Positions 43,922 through 53,091 of a stretch of 64,000 nt of DNA are shown here, piece by piece (within the stretch, counting starts at the first letter, position 1; each line of letters opens with the position of its first letter). The notes beneath the pieces were generated by a model. The model saw only the letters and a list, made by a program, of their open reading frames with translations. It was not told where the DNA came from and searched no databases. The position numbers and the translations under genes were made by a program. This DNA is from JABMPJ01 sp964345005 (GTDB taxonomy: Bacteria; Verrucomicrobiota; Kiritimatiellia; UBA8416; JABMPJ01). The stretch covers positions 1 to 64,000 of the forward strand of contig CAYFPQ010000002.1 of NCBI GenBank assembly GCA_964345005.1, in the 5' to 3' direction.

Positions 43922-44467
43922 CTATGCCATCTGTGCATACGCGCTATCAATGCAGTAAGCTTGCCTGTCGAACACGAAGAACACTTTGTCAAACTTGATT
44001 GCGGATGGTGATCTGAAAGATTTGCTCAGACGATCGAGAATAATGCTCTGATGCCTGCTGTCTGTGTGCATCCCATCTGCGATGACAAGCCAGTACTTAT
44101 CACATTCTTGCCCCTTCTCAATTACTTTGCGTGCCTTGTCAGAGATAATGCGCCCAAACTCCTGTTCATAGAGGTTAAGAAGCCCGCCAATGTCTCTCCA
44201 CTGAGACAAGCCCACTTGGCGGGGCCGCATTGCATCAATGATCTCTCGGTTGTTCCGACGAGCACTGTCAAACTGAAGTGTTGATTGTACGCGCATCTGA
44301 TGGCCTAGGGCATGACCGAGCGTTTCCCCTCTCCTTCTCTGTTCGGCCACAAACTCGGTCACCTCTACACCAATACGACAAGATTCTTCCTGCACAATGA
44401 AGTCTGGTTTCTCTTGAAGGTAGAGAGTGCATGGATAGACGAGAGGAATGTTCACATTCGCCAGCAT
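43922..44467 (-). CDS. Hypothetical protein, possible nuclease-like fold
   Basis: 181 residues without a signal peptide. KPDFIVQEESCRIGVEVTEF resembles the PD...ExT/ExK strand pair of restriction-endonuclease-like folds, but the final catalytic residue is Thr rather than Lys. The rest is helical. It lies opposite and downstream of the PIN gene and may belong to the same defence-like patch. I do not recognise a named family. Confidence 0.5.
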   Translation of the reverse strand: MLANVNIPLVYPCTLYLQEKPDFIVQEESCRIGVEVTEFVAEQRRRGETLGHALGHQMRVQSTLQFDSARRNNREIIDAMRPRQVGLSQWRDIGGLLNLYEQEFGRIISDKARKVIEKGQECDKYWLVIADGMHTDSRHQSIILDRLSKSFRSPSAIKFDKVFFVFDRQAYCIDSAYAQMA

Positions 44468-44489
44468 GTCCTTTGGAGAAACGAATGGG

Positions 44490-47400
44490 TCACTCCAACT
44501 CCACCAGGATCGTATGAACCGACGGGTGTTGGAGTTGCTGGTGGAGCTTGAGGAGGACCGGGTAGGCTTCGGGTCTGATGACAGCGGGGTTGAGGTCGAC
44601 TTCCTGTACGAGCGTCAGGCGTAGCGGATCCTCCGTGGGCTGCTGTTTGAAGCGGATTGATCCCAGTCCGTCAGGGCCTTTCCAATCGATCTCCGGGGGC
44701 AGGAGGTGCACCTGCCTGGTTGTTTCGGGCAGCTTCACATCGTAGCGGACCGTCGTGCTCTGCGGCTCGCCCCGGTAGAAGGCTTCATCGCGAGTGTCGG
44801 CGTTGAGCCGCAATATTCTGCCCATGCCGGCTGGCAACGTGACGTAGAGGTAATTTCCATCACGCACGGCGTAACGCGGGATGTCGACCGTGAAGGAGCG
44901 GAATCCTGGGTAAGTGTCGAAGTCGGTGTTGAGTTCACCGTGTGGCGTGGCAGCTTGTGCCAGCGAAGCGACGAGTTCCTTGAAATGGCGACGCCGTTCC
45001 TCGGGCGGCATCTCCTCGTACATGCGGCGCGTCGATCCAAAGGCCATGCCGTAGTAAGCACGGGTTGCACTGAGCTGCGCATCACCGTCGGCCTCAAGCT
45101 CCAACAGGAAGTCAGCGCGCGCGCGTTCTGTCATCGAGCGCGCCGGCTCAATCGTGGTGATCTGCCCCTCCATGTTGAGAGCGGGATGCCCCTCGAACGG
45201 TGTGGTGCCGAGCTGAGCGTAGTGATCCGTTTCGTTCAGGTAGATTGGGCGGCGACCATCCATTACCCGCACGAGCAGGTGCGTGAAGAGACCGCGCTGC
45301 GGCGTTTCCCGCAACGCGGTTGTTAGCGCGTCAAGACGCGGTGCCCACGTTGAGGCGATCAAGAATTCGGACTCGATCCCCACGGCCTTCAACATCACGG
45401 CAAGCACGAGCGCCCGGTCGGTTGTGTTGCCGTAGCCATCGACGAGCGTGGTGTCCGCCGGGGTGACGGCATCCCAGGGAAGCGCCGTCAGCCACGGACC
45501 CGCGCTCCGGATATTACGGGCCACGAAGTCGCGGATAACCTGGACCTTCTCCATGTCATCCGCGCAGTCGGCCGTCAACTCGCGCGCCTTTTCTTCGCAG
45601 GCGGGTGCATTTGTCATAGCCGGGGTAAGGTGAGCTTTCACTTCTGCGGCGTAGCTTGTCCAGTCGCCCACGGACAGAACCAGCGTCGGCAGGAAGGTCC
45701 AGCTCGGCGGCAACCTATCCTCCGCCTTAATGGCAGCCTGGGCCCCAATCCGCCACCCGTGCGTCGCTATCTCGTCCACAATGTCCACACTGTAGTCATC
45801 GCTGCCCGTCTTATCCGTGATGTTCAGCGGCAGATCAGCGGGCACCGAGACGGTAACAGACGAGGCGTCCACGGGATCGAAGCCTTGGAACGTCTTACGC
45901 AGCGAGAAGAACGGCTTTCCGTTGACCTCGCGCACTACTTCGTACGTGATGACGCTTCCTTCCTCCACGCCCGGAAGGCTGACAACAAGCGTACGCTCTG
46001 CCGGATAGCGGGGGGCTCCGCCCACCCAGCCGGCATCCATCACGTTCATTTCCTCTTCCACGACCTCGTGGACCGAACCATCGGGATTCACGATGCGTGC
46101 AGAAGCCAGTTCAACGGTTTCCCACGCCGGGTTGAAGCTGAGCTTCAGTTCGGAGTGATCCTTCTTGCCGGCATAGGTGACAATCTGCTTTGAGAGCTTG
46201 TGCCGGGAAACCCAATGCGAAGCGTCCTGAATGTCCACGATCAGGTCGTCCGAGAGGATGCGGATGTCATTCTCGGGCGCACCGGCCATCGAATCTACGA
46301 ACATCACACGCTTGCGCTGTTCGTATTCGCGGTCCTTGAGCAGTTGTTTAAGGTCCAGGTAGGCCTCGGTCGAGAACTCGACCGAATCCACCATGAAGGT
46401 TGCGGAGGCGTGCAACTCGTTGTTCGTCACGCTGAAGGCTTGCCCGTACTGGAGCCCCTCGGAGGACAACGTTGAGGCTTCCGGTGTGGTCGCCCGGCTG
46501 GCGAGGACCGGGTCCAGCTCCACGGTGAAGGACTCCTCCACGCCGGCCGTCAGCCGTGTATAGAGCGGATACTTGCGTTCATCAAGGCCTGTGCTTCCGA
46601 GCAGGTAGTTGGCGTAGCCAAGCGTGTCGCTCAGCCAGGGGACTGCCAGCATCGTATGGGTCTTCCCGCTGATTGGGTAATCGGCGGCCTCGTAGTTGAG
46701 TGTGACTACGAGCGGCTGGGTGGTGTCGAGCATGTTAGACGGTGCAATGCCGAGATCGGTCAACGTGGCCCCGGCAACGCGACGTTTGAGGTGACCCTCG
46801 AAGAACTGTCGCCTTTCTTCCGGTTTCAGTCTGCTGAAATGACTGCGGTAAGCGTTGTCGTTGATGCCGCTGAATGTAAGACGGCTGGAGAGGCTCAGGT
46901 GTCCGTTCGCTCCCAGCTTGCCCGTTGTCTCGATCGAGAGCAGGTTCTCGGATGCCGGTACGACCGGCGAGGTACGCAGCCCCTCCCCTTCCGGGTGCGC
47001 CACGAGATAGCTCATGTAGCTGAGATAGGAGGGAAAGATCTCGGTTGTGTTCTCGTCGGTGGGATCCATCAACGTATAGGAACCATCGCCGTTACCCACG
47101 GCCACGACGGCATGGTTGAAGAACGGCTGCGGGACCTCCTCGTCTTTGCGCGGTCCGGCGTGGATCAGAACCGGATAGGCCGGCAGGTCAGCCATGCGCA
47201 ACATGGCCACGAGCAGCGCCGCCTTGTCGCGGCAGACGCCGTAACGGTTGCCGAATGTAATGCTCACATCATGTGGTTCGTAGCCGGGAGCAGTCTTCTC
47301 GGTGGTGATGCCCATGTAGCGGATCTGCTGGGATACGAACGTGAAGATATTCTCAATCTTCTCCGTGCGGTCCTCCACGCCGTCGACCAGCTCCGCAACC

Positions 47401-48290
47401 TTCGTTTCCATCTCTGGTGTTACGGCGTCGAGATGCGGCAGGCAGAGCTCCCAGTACCAGCGCGAGATCGTTTCCCAATCCGGGATGGTGCTGATCAACA
47501 GGCGCTGAACCACCGTATACAGCGCCGGCATGTTCGGCTCCGGGAACATGCGCGGCACATCGCGCACCTCCCAGCGGTAGCGCTTCCCGCGCAGGGATGA
47601 GGTCTCCTCAAATGACACCGTGTTCGTTACAGCGTCATAGAGCCGCATGTTGGCCAGCGGCAGGCTCTTGGGGCCGCGTACGTCCAGTTGAAGATGAGCA
47701 ATGGGAGCGGTGTACTCGAGGACGGTGTAATCGCTCCACGTGTTCGGAACCCGGGCCTTGACCGTATCACGGAACGAGCGGATGTGGAGCAGGTCGCCTA
47801 TCTCGAGGCCCGGAACACTCAGGCGTAGGATCTTGCTGTTCGGGTTATAGATGTTAGCGCTCATCTGGCTCGGGTTGACCATCACGCGGCTGTTCGCCGC
47901 CACGTCGATTTCTGTCACCGTGCCGTCCGACTTGATCACCGCGAGGTCGGTCACCTCGACCGTACCGTACGGCAGCGTGAAGTGGCGGGAAACGGTTTGA
48001 TGGCTACGCTTGCCTTTCTCCGTCAATACTTTGATGTATTCGTCATCCCACGTCTGGTAGGTGCCGTCCTTTTCGTAGACGGTGTGGATATACTCATCGA
48101 CAACAACGTCATCGGCATTGGGATAGACTTCTGCCGTTACGGTCTCAGCTGCCAGCAGCACCTTGTCACGGTCCAGGAGTTTAGGCGGCTTTGGCGCGGC
48201 GGTGGCCGTCAGCGTGTGGCCGAGCAACAAGACGACCAAGAGAACAGGGGTGAGGGCTCGAGGCTTGCAGGCTCTGCAGATTCGGTTCAT
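44490..48290 (-). CDS. Exported protein with two DUF3857/transglutaminase-like units
   Basis: About 1266 residues. After a signal peptide, two units each have a DUF3857 beta region and a transglutaminase-like domain. The first has the active Cys in YGVCRDKAALLVAML, His in FFNHAVV and Asp in MDPTDE. The second has NTTDRALVLAVML, with Thr where Cys is expected, so it is probably inactive. Such proteins occur in the periplasm of Bacteroidetes and PVC bacteria with unknown substrates. The ATG at 48290 has GGAGA upstream; an in-frame start at 48311 is possible. It faces the next barrel gene with overlapping 5' ends. Confidence 0.8.
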   Translation of the reverse strand: MNRICRACKPRALTPVLLVVLLLGHTLTATAAPKPPKLLDRDKVLLAAETVTAEVYPNADDVVVDEYIHTVYEKDGTYQTWDDEYIKVLTEKGKRSHQTVSRHFTLPYGTVEVTDLAVIKSDGTVTEIDVAANSRVMVNPSQMSANIYNPNSKILRLSVPGLEIGDLLHIRSFRDTVKARVPNTWSDYTVLEYTAPIAHLQLDVRGPKSLPLANMRLYDAVTNTVSFEETSSLRGKRYRWEVRDVPRMFPEPNMPALYTVVQRLLISTIPDWETISRWYWELCLPHLDAVTPEMETKVAELVDGVEDRTEKIENIFTFVSQQIRYMGITTEKTAPGYEPHDVSITFGNRYGVCRDKAALLVAMLRMADLPAYPVLIHAGPRKDEEVPQPFFNHAVVAVGNGDGSYTLMDPTDENTTEIFPSYLSYMSYLVAHPEGEGLRTSPVVPASENLLSIETTGKLGANGHLSLSSRLTFSGINDNAYRSHFSRLKPEERRQFFEGHLKRRVAGATLTDLGIAPSNMLDTTQPLVVTLNYEAADYPISGKTHTMLAVPWLSDTLGYANYLLGSTGLDERKYPLYTRLTAGVEESFTVELDPVLASRATTPEASTLSSEGLQYGQAFSVTNNELHASATFMVDSVEFSTEAYLDLKQLLKDREYEQRKRVMFVDSMAGAPENDIRILSDDLIVDIQDASHWVSRHKLSKQIVTYAGKKDHSELKLSFNPAWETVELASARIVNPDGSVHEVVEEEMNVMDAGWVGGAPRYPAERTLVVSLPGVEEGSVITYEVVREVNGKPFFSLRKTFQGFDPVDASSVTVSVPADLPLNITDKTGSDDYSVDIVDEIATHGWRIGAQAAIKAEDRLPPSWTFLPTLVLSVGDWTSYAAEVKAHLTPAMTNAPACEEKARELTADCADDMEKVQVIRDFVARNIRSAGPWLTALPWDAVTPADTTLVDGYGNTTDRALVLAVMLKAVGIESEFLIASTWAPRLDALTTALRETPQRGLFTHLLVRVMDGRRPIYLNETDHYAQLGTTPFEGHPALNMEGQITTIEPARSMTERARADFLLELEADGDAQLSATRAYYGMAFGSTRRMYEEMPPEERRRHFKELVASLAQAATPHGELNTDFDTYPGFRSFTVDIPRYAVRDGNYLYVTLPAGMGRILRLNADTRDEAFYRGEPQSTTVRYDVKLPETTRQVHLLPPEIDWKGPDGLGSIRFKQQPTEDPLRLTLVQEVDLNPAVIRPEAYPVLLKLHQQLQHPSVHTILVELE

Positions 48291-48303
48291 GATGATCGTC
48301 TCC

Positions 48304-48888
48304 ATGAGCAAGGTGAGCTGTCAGTGTAAAGTATTGCTCCTCTTGCTGGCCATCCCGCTTTTCGGCGGCTTTGTGTATGGTGCCGGCATGTGGGATGATG
48401 ACTACGACCGTGAGGATTACGAGGAGCCGGCGGGAGCTAGTTTCGCGTTTCTTCTAAATCCTGCCGATGACATCTGGGGTATCGGGATCGGCTCCGGCAC
48501 CTGGCTGGTCGATACACCGATTTTCGGTGACTACTTTGTGCGACTTTTCTACAACGGTTTGGAGGAGACCACGTATAGCGGAATAGGCATGACCTTGCGC
48601 ATCATGCCGCACTGGCGCGTGGCGCCGTTCGTCGGGGCGGGCGGGAGCTACAATTATGCGCTCAACCGTGCAGAGGCAGACAGTGAGGACGGATCCCTGA
48701 CTGTGCATGGTGACGACTACTCTGAGGCGGGGCAGTCCTATTGGGGCGGCCACGCCGAAGCCGGTCTGCGTATCCGGTTTGATTCGCGCCTGCAGCTGCT
48801 GGAGTTGATGGGACGATACACGTGGAGTTCGAACGAGGGCGATACGGATTACTGGCTGGTGGGGATCAGTACAGGTGTTGGGATATAG
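48304..48888 (+). CDS. Outer-membrane beta-barrel protein of unknown function
   Basis: About 194 residues. A signal peptide (MSKVSCQCKVLLLLLAIP) is followed by an acidic stretch (MWDDDYDREDYEE) and alternating strands ending WLVGISTGVGI. The barrel resembles small OMP-like proteins. An in-frame ATG at 48289 would add five residues, and the start region overlaps the 5' end of the divergent transglutaminase gene. Confidence 0.65.
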   Translation: MSKVSCQCKVLLLLLAIPLFGGFVYGAGMWDDDYDREDYEEPAGASFAFLLNPADDIWGIGIGSGTWLVDTPIFGDYFVRLFYNGLEETTYSGIGMTLRIMPHWRVAPFVGAGGSYNYALNRAEADSEDGSLTVHGDDYSEAGQSYWGGHAEAGLRIRFDSRLQLLELMGRYTWSSNEGDTDYWLVGISTGVGI

Positions 48889-48939
48889 TAAGAGCGCTCC
48901 GGTCGGGGCAATAGGAAACAGTGGATAAGGAGGTGTTGG

Positions 48940-49626
48940 ATGAGACGAGTGTTTTGTATAGTGGTGGCGCTGTTTGTGCTGGTTGTGGGGGTTGAGGCGG
49001 CCAGTGGAGACGCCGGGGTGTCTTTGAAGGTGGGGACTCCAGGTATCGGTCTGGATGTCACGTTTGGTCTCGGCGAGAAGGTCAACGCGCGGCTTTCGGG
49101 AAACTACTTCAGCTACACGTACGACGACTTCGAGTTCGACGGAGACGATGAGGCGGAAATCGACGAAGTCGTCGATACGCTCGAAGCCACACTGGATCTC
49201 ATGTCTGTTGGCGCCCTTCTTGACTGGCACCCGTGGGGCGGTGCCTTCCGTCTCTCACTCGGTGCCTTCTACAACGGTAACGAGGGAAGCCTGGAGGCAA
49301 CGGCGGGCGACACCATCGAGATCGATGGCGAAGAGTACGAGGTAGAAAGACTGGATGGCTCGGTCGAGTTCGACGCGTTTGCTCCTTACGTGGGCATTGG
49401 GTGGGGCAATGCCGCCCAAACAAATTCGCGCTGGCACTTTGCCTGCGATCTGGGCGTGCTTCTGCAGGGCAGCGCAGACATCTCGGTCAAGGCCACGGCC
49501 ACGGATCCGTTCCTGCAGGCAGCGCTGAACGCGGGGCTGGAGAACGAGGTGCAGGAATTGGAGGACGATGTCGAGTCCTACACGCTCTTCCCTGTCCTTA
49601 CGCTCGGTCTAGGCTATACGTTCTAG
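48940..49626 (+). CDS. Outer-membrane beta-barrel protein of unknown function
   Basis: 228 residues with a signal peptide (~1-20) and a strand pattern ending FPVLTLGLGYTF (terminal Phe). Acidic loops (FDGDDEAEIDEVVD) are notable. AAGGAGG precedes the ATG. It follows the other barrel gene by 51 bases; the two may be related but are not close in sequence. Confidence 0.7.
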   Translation: MRRVFCIVVALFVLVVGVEAASGDAGVSLKVGTPGIGLDVTFGLGEKVNARLSGNYFSYTYDDFEFDGDDEAEIDEVVDTLEATLDLMSVGALLDWHPWGGAFRLSLGAFYNGNEGSLEATAGDTIEIDGEEYEVERLDGSVEFDAFAPYVGIGWGNAAQTNSRWHFACDLGVLLQGSADISVKATATDPFLQAALNAGLENEVQELEDDVESYTLFPVLTLGLGYTF

Positions 49627-50715
49627 CTATTGAACTATCAGGCTGAACGAGAGCTTCGAGGACCGGTCGCCCATGGTTTTCTTGTACATGCCCACAAAAT
49701 AGCCCTGCCATGGGCAGTATCCGGAGTAAATATAGGGCTGCAGTGGGGCGTTGTCTTCGTCGCCCGTAACAAAGCGAAGCTTACGGCTTCCGTAAACAGG
49801 CGCCGCGATCCGGACGATCCCGGAACGATGGCCCATGCCGCGGATCGAATCGGCATACGCAAACTCTTTCCGCGAACCGGACACCGGTTCTGCCACGACG
49901 CGCCAACCCTTCAGGATCTCGGCACGCTCAGCCAGCGAAACCTCGTCGGTGAACGCGTGCGATGCCGGCACATTGGCACCGAGTCGAAAGTAGGTTTTGT
50001 CCCTGATATCCGCGGGATCGGTGCAGTATCCCCAGGACTTGACCCCTTTCTCGCTGAATTCGAACGTTACGTTGAATGACACGAGGTCCTTGAGCAGTCC
50101 ACAGAGCGTTACCTGTTTAGGCTGCACCGAAGGTTCCGGAACAAATGATAGTTTCGCGATCGGGCGTCCGGTGTGTATCGGCGGGTTAATAGTGGTATCA
50201 TAATAGTAACAGCGCAGGCCATAGCTTAGCGGCTTTCCAACACGTTTGCCTTTGTCCTTGGGGTAGATAAGCACATTGCCGCGTTTGTCTATCACGGCAT
50301 CGAAGTTCTTTGCAACGTAGGCGGCATGGTAATTGTGCCATTTTCCACCAGAGAAGACGGGAAGGTCGTTCTCGGCCTCGGGCTTCTTCACGGTTACGGG
50401 CCCGGATGCTACCGCTGCCTTATCCTTAACCCAGGCGCGATCTTTCGGGACAAGTCGGTGCAAGGGAATCACGAGGTCTTTACCATCGCTCCCTCGAAGC
50501 ACCACTTTTCCGAACTTGCTTTCCACGTACTCCGCTTCGATTACGGCCCCGCTCACGCTTGTCCAGGTGCGCATGTTGGGGTTCTTCTCCTTGGCTTCTG
50601 CGGCCTTAGCCGGTTTCTCGGCTGCTGCCGCAGCTGCGGGCTCGGCCCCGATGCTGTTCGAACACACGAGCGGCATCAATATGCAAACGATCCATAAACG
50701 CAGAATCTGTCTCAT
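49627..50715 (-). CDS. Exported SHD1-like domain protein
   Basis: 362 residues with a signal peptide (~1-24) and an Ala/Lys linker. An SHD1-like domain (~48-95) has RTWTSVSGAVIEAEYV and IPLHRLVPKDRAWV, a form frequent in Planctomycetes and Verrucomicrobia. The C-terminal part (~110-362) is unassigned. The stop abuts the convergent barrel gene. It lies downstream of gnd and may be transcribed with it. Confidence 0.7.
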   Translation of the reverse strand: MRQILRLWIVCILMPLVCSNSIGAEPAAAAAAEKPAKAAEAKEKNPNMRTWTSVSGAVIEAEYVESKFGKVVLRGSDGKDLVIPLHRLVPKDRAWVKDKAAVASGPVTVKKPEAENDLPVFSGGKWHNYHAAYVAKNFDAVIDKRGNVLIYPKDKGKRVGKPLSYGLRCYYYDTTINPPIHTGRPIAKLSFVPEPSVQPKQVTLCGLLKDLVSFNVTFEFSEKGVKSWGYCTDPADIRDKTYFRLGANVPASHAFTDEVSLAERAEILKGWRVVAEPVSGSRKEFAYADSIRGMGHRSGIVRIAAPVYGSRKLRFVTGDEDNAPLQPYIYSGYCPWQGYFVGMYKKTMGDRSSKLSFSLIVQ

Positions 50716-50729
50716 AGCTACTCCTTATC

Positions 50730-52184
50730 TTAGACGACGTATGTTGAGGCGGAAGTTGTGCCGCCGCGGCCGGTCCAGTTCGTGTGGAAAAACTCACCGC
50801 GTGGCTTGTCCAGACGCTCGTAGGTGTGAGCGCCGAAGTAGTCGCGCTGAGCCTGCAGCAGATTCGCCGGCAGACGTTCGCAGCGATACGAGTCGTAGTA
50901 ATTCAGCGCCGAGCTCATTGCCGGAATCGGAATGCCGAGTTTGACAGCAGTCTGAATCACCTTGCGCCACGGGCGCTGTGCCTGGCGTACCACGCGCTTG
51001 AAGTAAGGCGCGAGCAACAGGTTAGGCAGTTTGCGCCGGCGCCCAAAGGCCAGCTTGATTTCGTCAAGGAACTGGGCCCGGATGATGCAGCCACCACGCC
51101 ACATCAGCGCGATCTCACCGTAGTTGAGCTTCCAGCCGTGTTCCTCTGATGCCGCGCGCAGGAGTTGATATCCCTGGGCGTAGGAGCAGATCTTTGATGC
51201 GTAAACGGCATCATGGAGCTGCTGGAGGAACTTCTCGCGGTCGCCGCGGAACGAAACACGCGGTCCGCGCAACTTCGTAGAGGCCGCCACGCGCTCATCC
51301 TTGATGGCCGACAGGCAGCGCGCAAACACAGCCTCGGCGATCTGCGGGATGCCGACTCCAAGGTCCAGCCCGGCTTGCGACGTCCACTTGCCGGTGCCCT
51401 TCTGGCCAGCCGTGTCGAGAATGACGTCGACCATCGGGGTACCGTCGTCATCCTTCTTGGCCAGGATATCGCGGGTGATCTCGATCAGGTAGGAATCCAG
51501 CACGCCGTCGTTCCACTCGGCGAACACTTTCTGACATTCGTCGGCGCTCATACCGAGCCCCTGACTCATGATATGGTAGGCCTCACAGATGAGCTGCATG
51601 TCACCGTACTCGATGCCGTTGTGGACCATCTTCACAAAATGACCGGCACCGTCCTTGCCTACCCATTCGCAGCAGGGCGATCCGTCCGGGGCCTTGGCCG
51701 AGATAGCCTGGAAGATCTCCTTCACTTCAGGCCAGGCCTTGGGGCTGCCGCCGGGCATGATGGAGGGCCCAAGGAGCGCGCCCTCTTCACCACCGGAAAC
51801 TCCGGTACCGATGTAGAGGATGCCCTTCTTCTTCAGTTCTTCGTAACGGCGGATGGTGTCCGGGTAGTGACTGTTACCGCCATCGATGATGATGTCGCCC
51901 TGTTCCACGTAGGGCAGAAGCTGCTCGATGAACGCATCCACAGGGGCACCGGCCTTGACCAGCAACATGATCTTGCGTGGGCGCTCGAGGCTGTTCACCA
52001 GCTCTTCCATACTGTGGCAGCCGATGAAGTTCTTGCCGGCGCCACGACCGTTAACGAAATCGTCCACCTTGCTCACCGTGCGATTGTAGCACGCCACTGT
52101 GAAGCCCTTGCTCTCCATGTTCAGAATGAGGTTTTCCCCCATCACTGCCAGCCCAACCAATCCGATGTCTGCCTTGTCTTTCAT
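50730..52184 (-). CDS. gnd: 6-phosphogluconate dehydrogenase (decarboxylating)
   Basis: 484 residues, full length. The NADP-binding GLAVMGENLILNME, the substrate loop with GTGVSGGEEGALLGPSIMPGG and the HFVKMVHNGIEYGDMQ helix are present. It oxidises 6-phosphogluconate to ribulose 5-phosphate and CO2. It lies downstream of a UxuB-like reductase and a LarA-like gene, which suggests sugar-acid catabolism feeding the pentose phosphate pathway. Confidence 0.95.
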   Translation of the reverse strand: MKDKADIGLVGLAVMGENLILNMESKGFTVACYNRTVSKVDDFVNGRGAGKNFIGCHSMEELVNSLERPRKIMLLVKAGAPVDAFIEQLLPYVEQGDIIIDGGNSHYPDTIRRYEELKKKGILYIGTGVSGGEEGALLGPSIMPGGSPKAWPEVKEIFQAISAKAPDGSPCCEWVGKDGAGHFVKMVHNGIEYGDMQLICEAYHIMSQGLGMSADECQKVFAEWNDGVLDSYLIEITRDILAKKDDDGTPMVDVILDTAGQKGTGKWTSQAGLDLGVGIPQIAEAVFARCLSAIKDERVAASTKLRGPRVSFRGDREKFLQQLHDAVYASKICSYAQGYQLLRAASEEHGWKLNYGEIALMWRGGCIIRAQFLDEIKLAFGRRRKLPNLLLAPYFKRVVRQAQRPWRKVIQTAVKLGIPIPAMSSALNYYDSYRCERLPANLLQAQRDYFGAHTYERLDKPRGEFFHTNWTGRGGTTSASTYVV

Positions 52185-52216
52185 ATCTCTCCTCTTTCTT
52201 ATACTGTATGTATGCT

Positions 52217-53074
52217 TTAAACGCCACTATATGCTGCAAATCCGCCATCAACCGGGATCACTGTTCCGGTCACGAATCCCGCTCCCTGATCCGAGACCAG
52301 CCACAGAAGGGTTCCCACGAGTTCCTCGGGAGTGCCGTAGCGGCCGAGGGGAGTCTGCCCGATGATCTGGCCGCCCCGTGCCGTTGGCGATCCATCTTCG
52401 TTCGTCAAGAGGGCGCGGTTCTGATCGGTCAGGAAGAATCCCGGTGCGATCGCGTTGACGCGAATTCCAACTTTCGACATGTGCACGGCGAGCCACTGCG
52501 TGAAGTTGCTGACTGCCGCCTTCGCGCCGCTGTAGGCCGGGATCTTGGTCAGGGGCGTGAATGCGTTCATCGACGAGGTATTGATGATAACTCCCCCACC
52601 CCGCTCGGCCATGCCGCGTGCGAATACCTGCGACGGAAGGAGTGTCCCGAGAAAGTTCAGATTGAATACGAATTCGATGCCGCCCGCATCCAGATCAAAG
52701 AACGTGGTGGCGTCGGAATCGGCCTGCGCGAGCACTTCCCTGGTCAGGAACTCCATTGACGTCGTTCCCTTGGGATGGTTGCCCCCTGCCCCGTTGATCA
52801 GAATGTCGACCGGTCCCAGTTCGGCTTCGATCTTTCCGCGGGCTGCCTCCAGGCTGGCCGACTCGAGTACATTGCAGTCGACCCCGATTGCCGTGCCGCC
52901 GGCTCCGTTGATTTCGGTTGCCACGGCCTCCGCTGCTTCGAGGCGAAGGTCCGCCACAGCCACCTTGGCACCGCATTCGGCCAATGCCTTGGCCATGGTG
53001 CTGCAGAGAACACCCCCACCCCCGGTCACGACCGCAGTCTTACCTTCCAGGTCAATATTGAACGGTACAGTCAT
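52217..53074 (-). CDS. SDR-family sugar-acid oxidoreductase (UxuB-like)
   Basis: About 285 residues. It has VTGGGGVLCSTMAKAL, the NHPKGTT segment after INGAGG, and the catalytic Ser in NTSSMNAF with YSGAK. The closest functional type I can recall is the SDR D-mannonate/fructuronate oxidoreductase. The ATG at 53074 has GGGAG upstream. It would interconvert a keto sugar acid and its reduced form with NAD(P)H. Exact substrate not known. Confidence 0.8.
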   Translation of the reverse strand: MTVPFNIDLEGKTAVVTGGGGVLCSTMAKALAECGAKVAVADLRLEAAEAVATEINGAGGTAIGVDCNVLESASLEAARGKIEAELGPVDILINGAGGNHPKGTTSMEFLTREVLAQADSDATTFFDLDAGGIEFVFNLNFLGTLLPSQVFARGMAERGGGVIINTSSMNAFTPLTKIPAYSGAKAAVSNFTQWLAVHMSKVGIRVNAIAPGFFLTDQNRALLTNEDGSPTARGGQIIGQTPLGRYGTPEELVGTLLWLVSDQGAGFVTGTVIPVDGGFAAYSGV

Positions 53075-53091
53075 TCGCTTTTCTCCCTTTT

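Noticed and set aside
46656..47600. 314-residue plus-strand frame inside the transglutaminase gene
   Set aside because: Antisense shadow; the minus-strand protein has recognised domains throughout.
51213..52220. 335-residue plus-strand frame opposite gnd
   Set aside because: Antisense shadow of a conserved enzyme.
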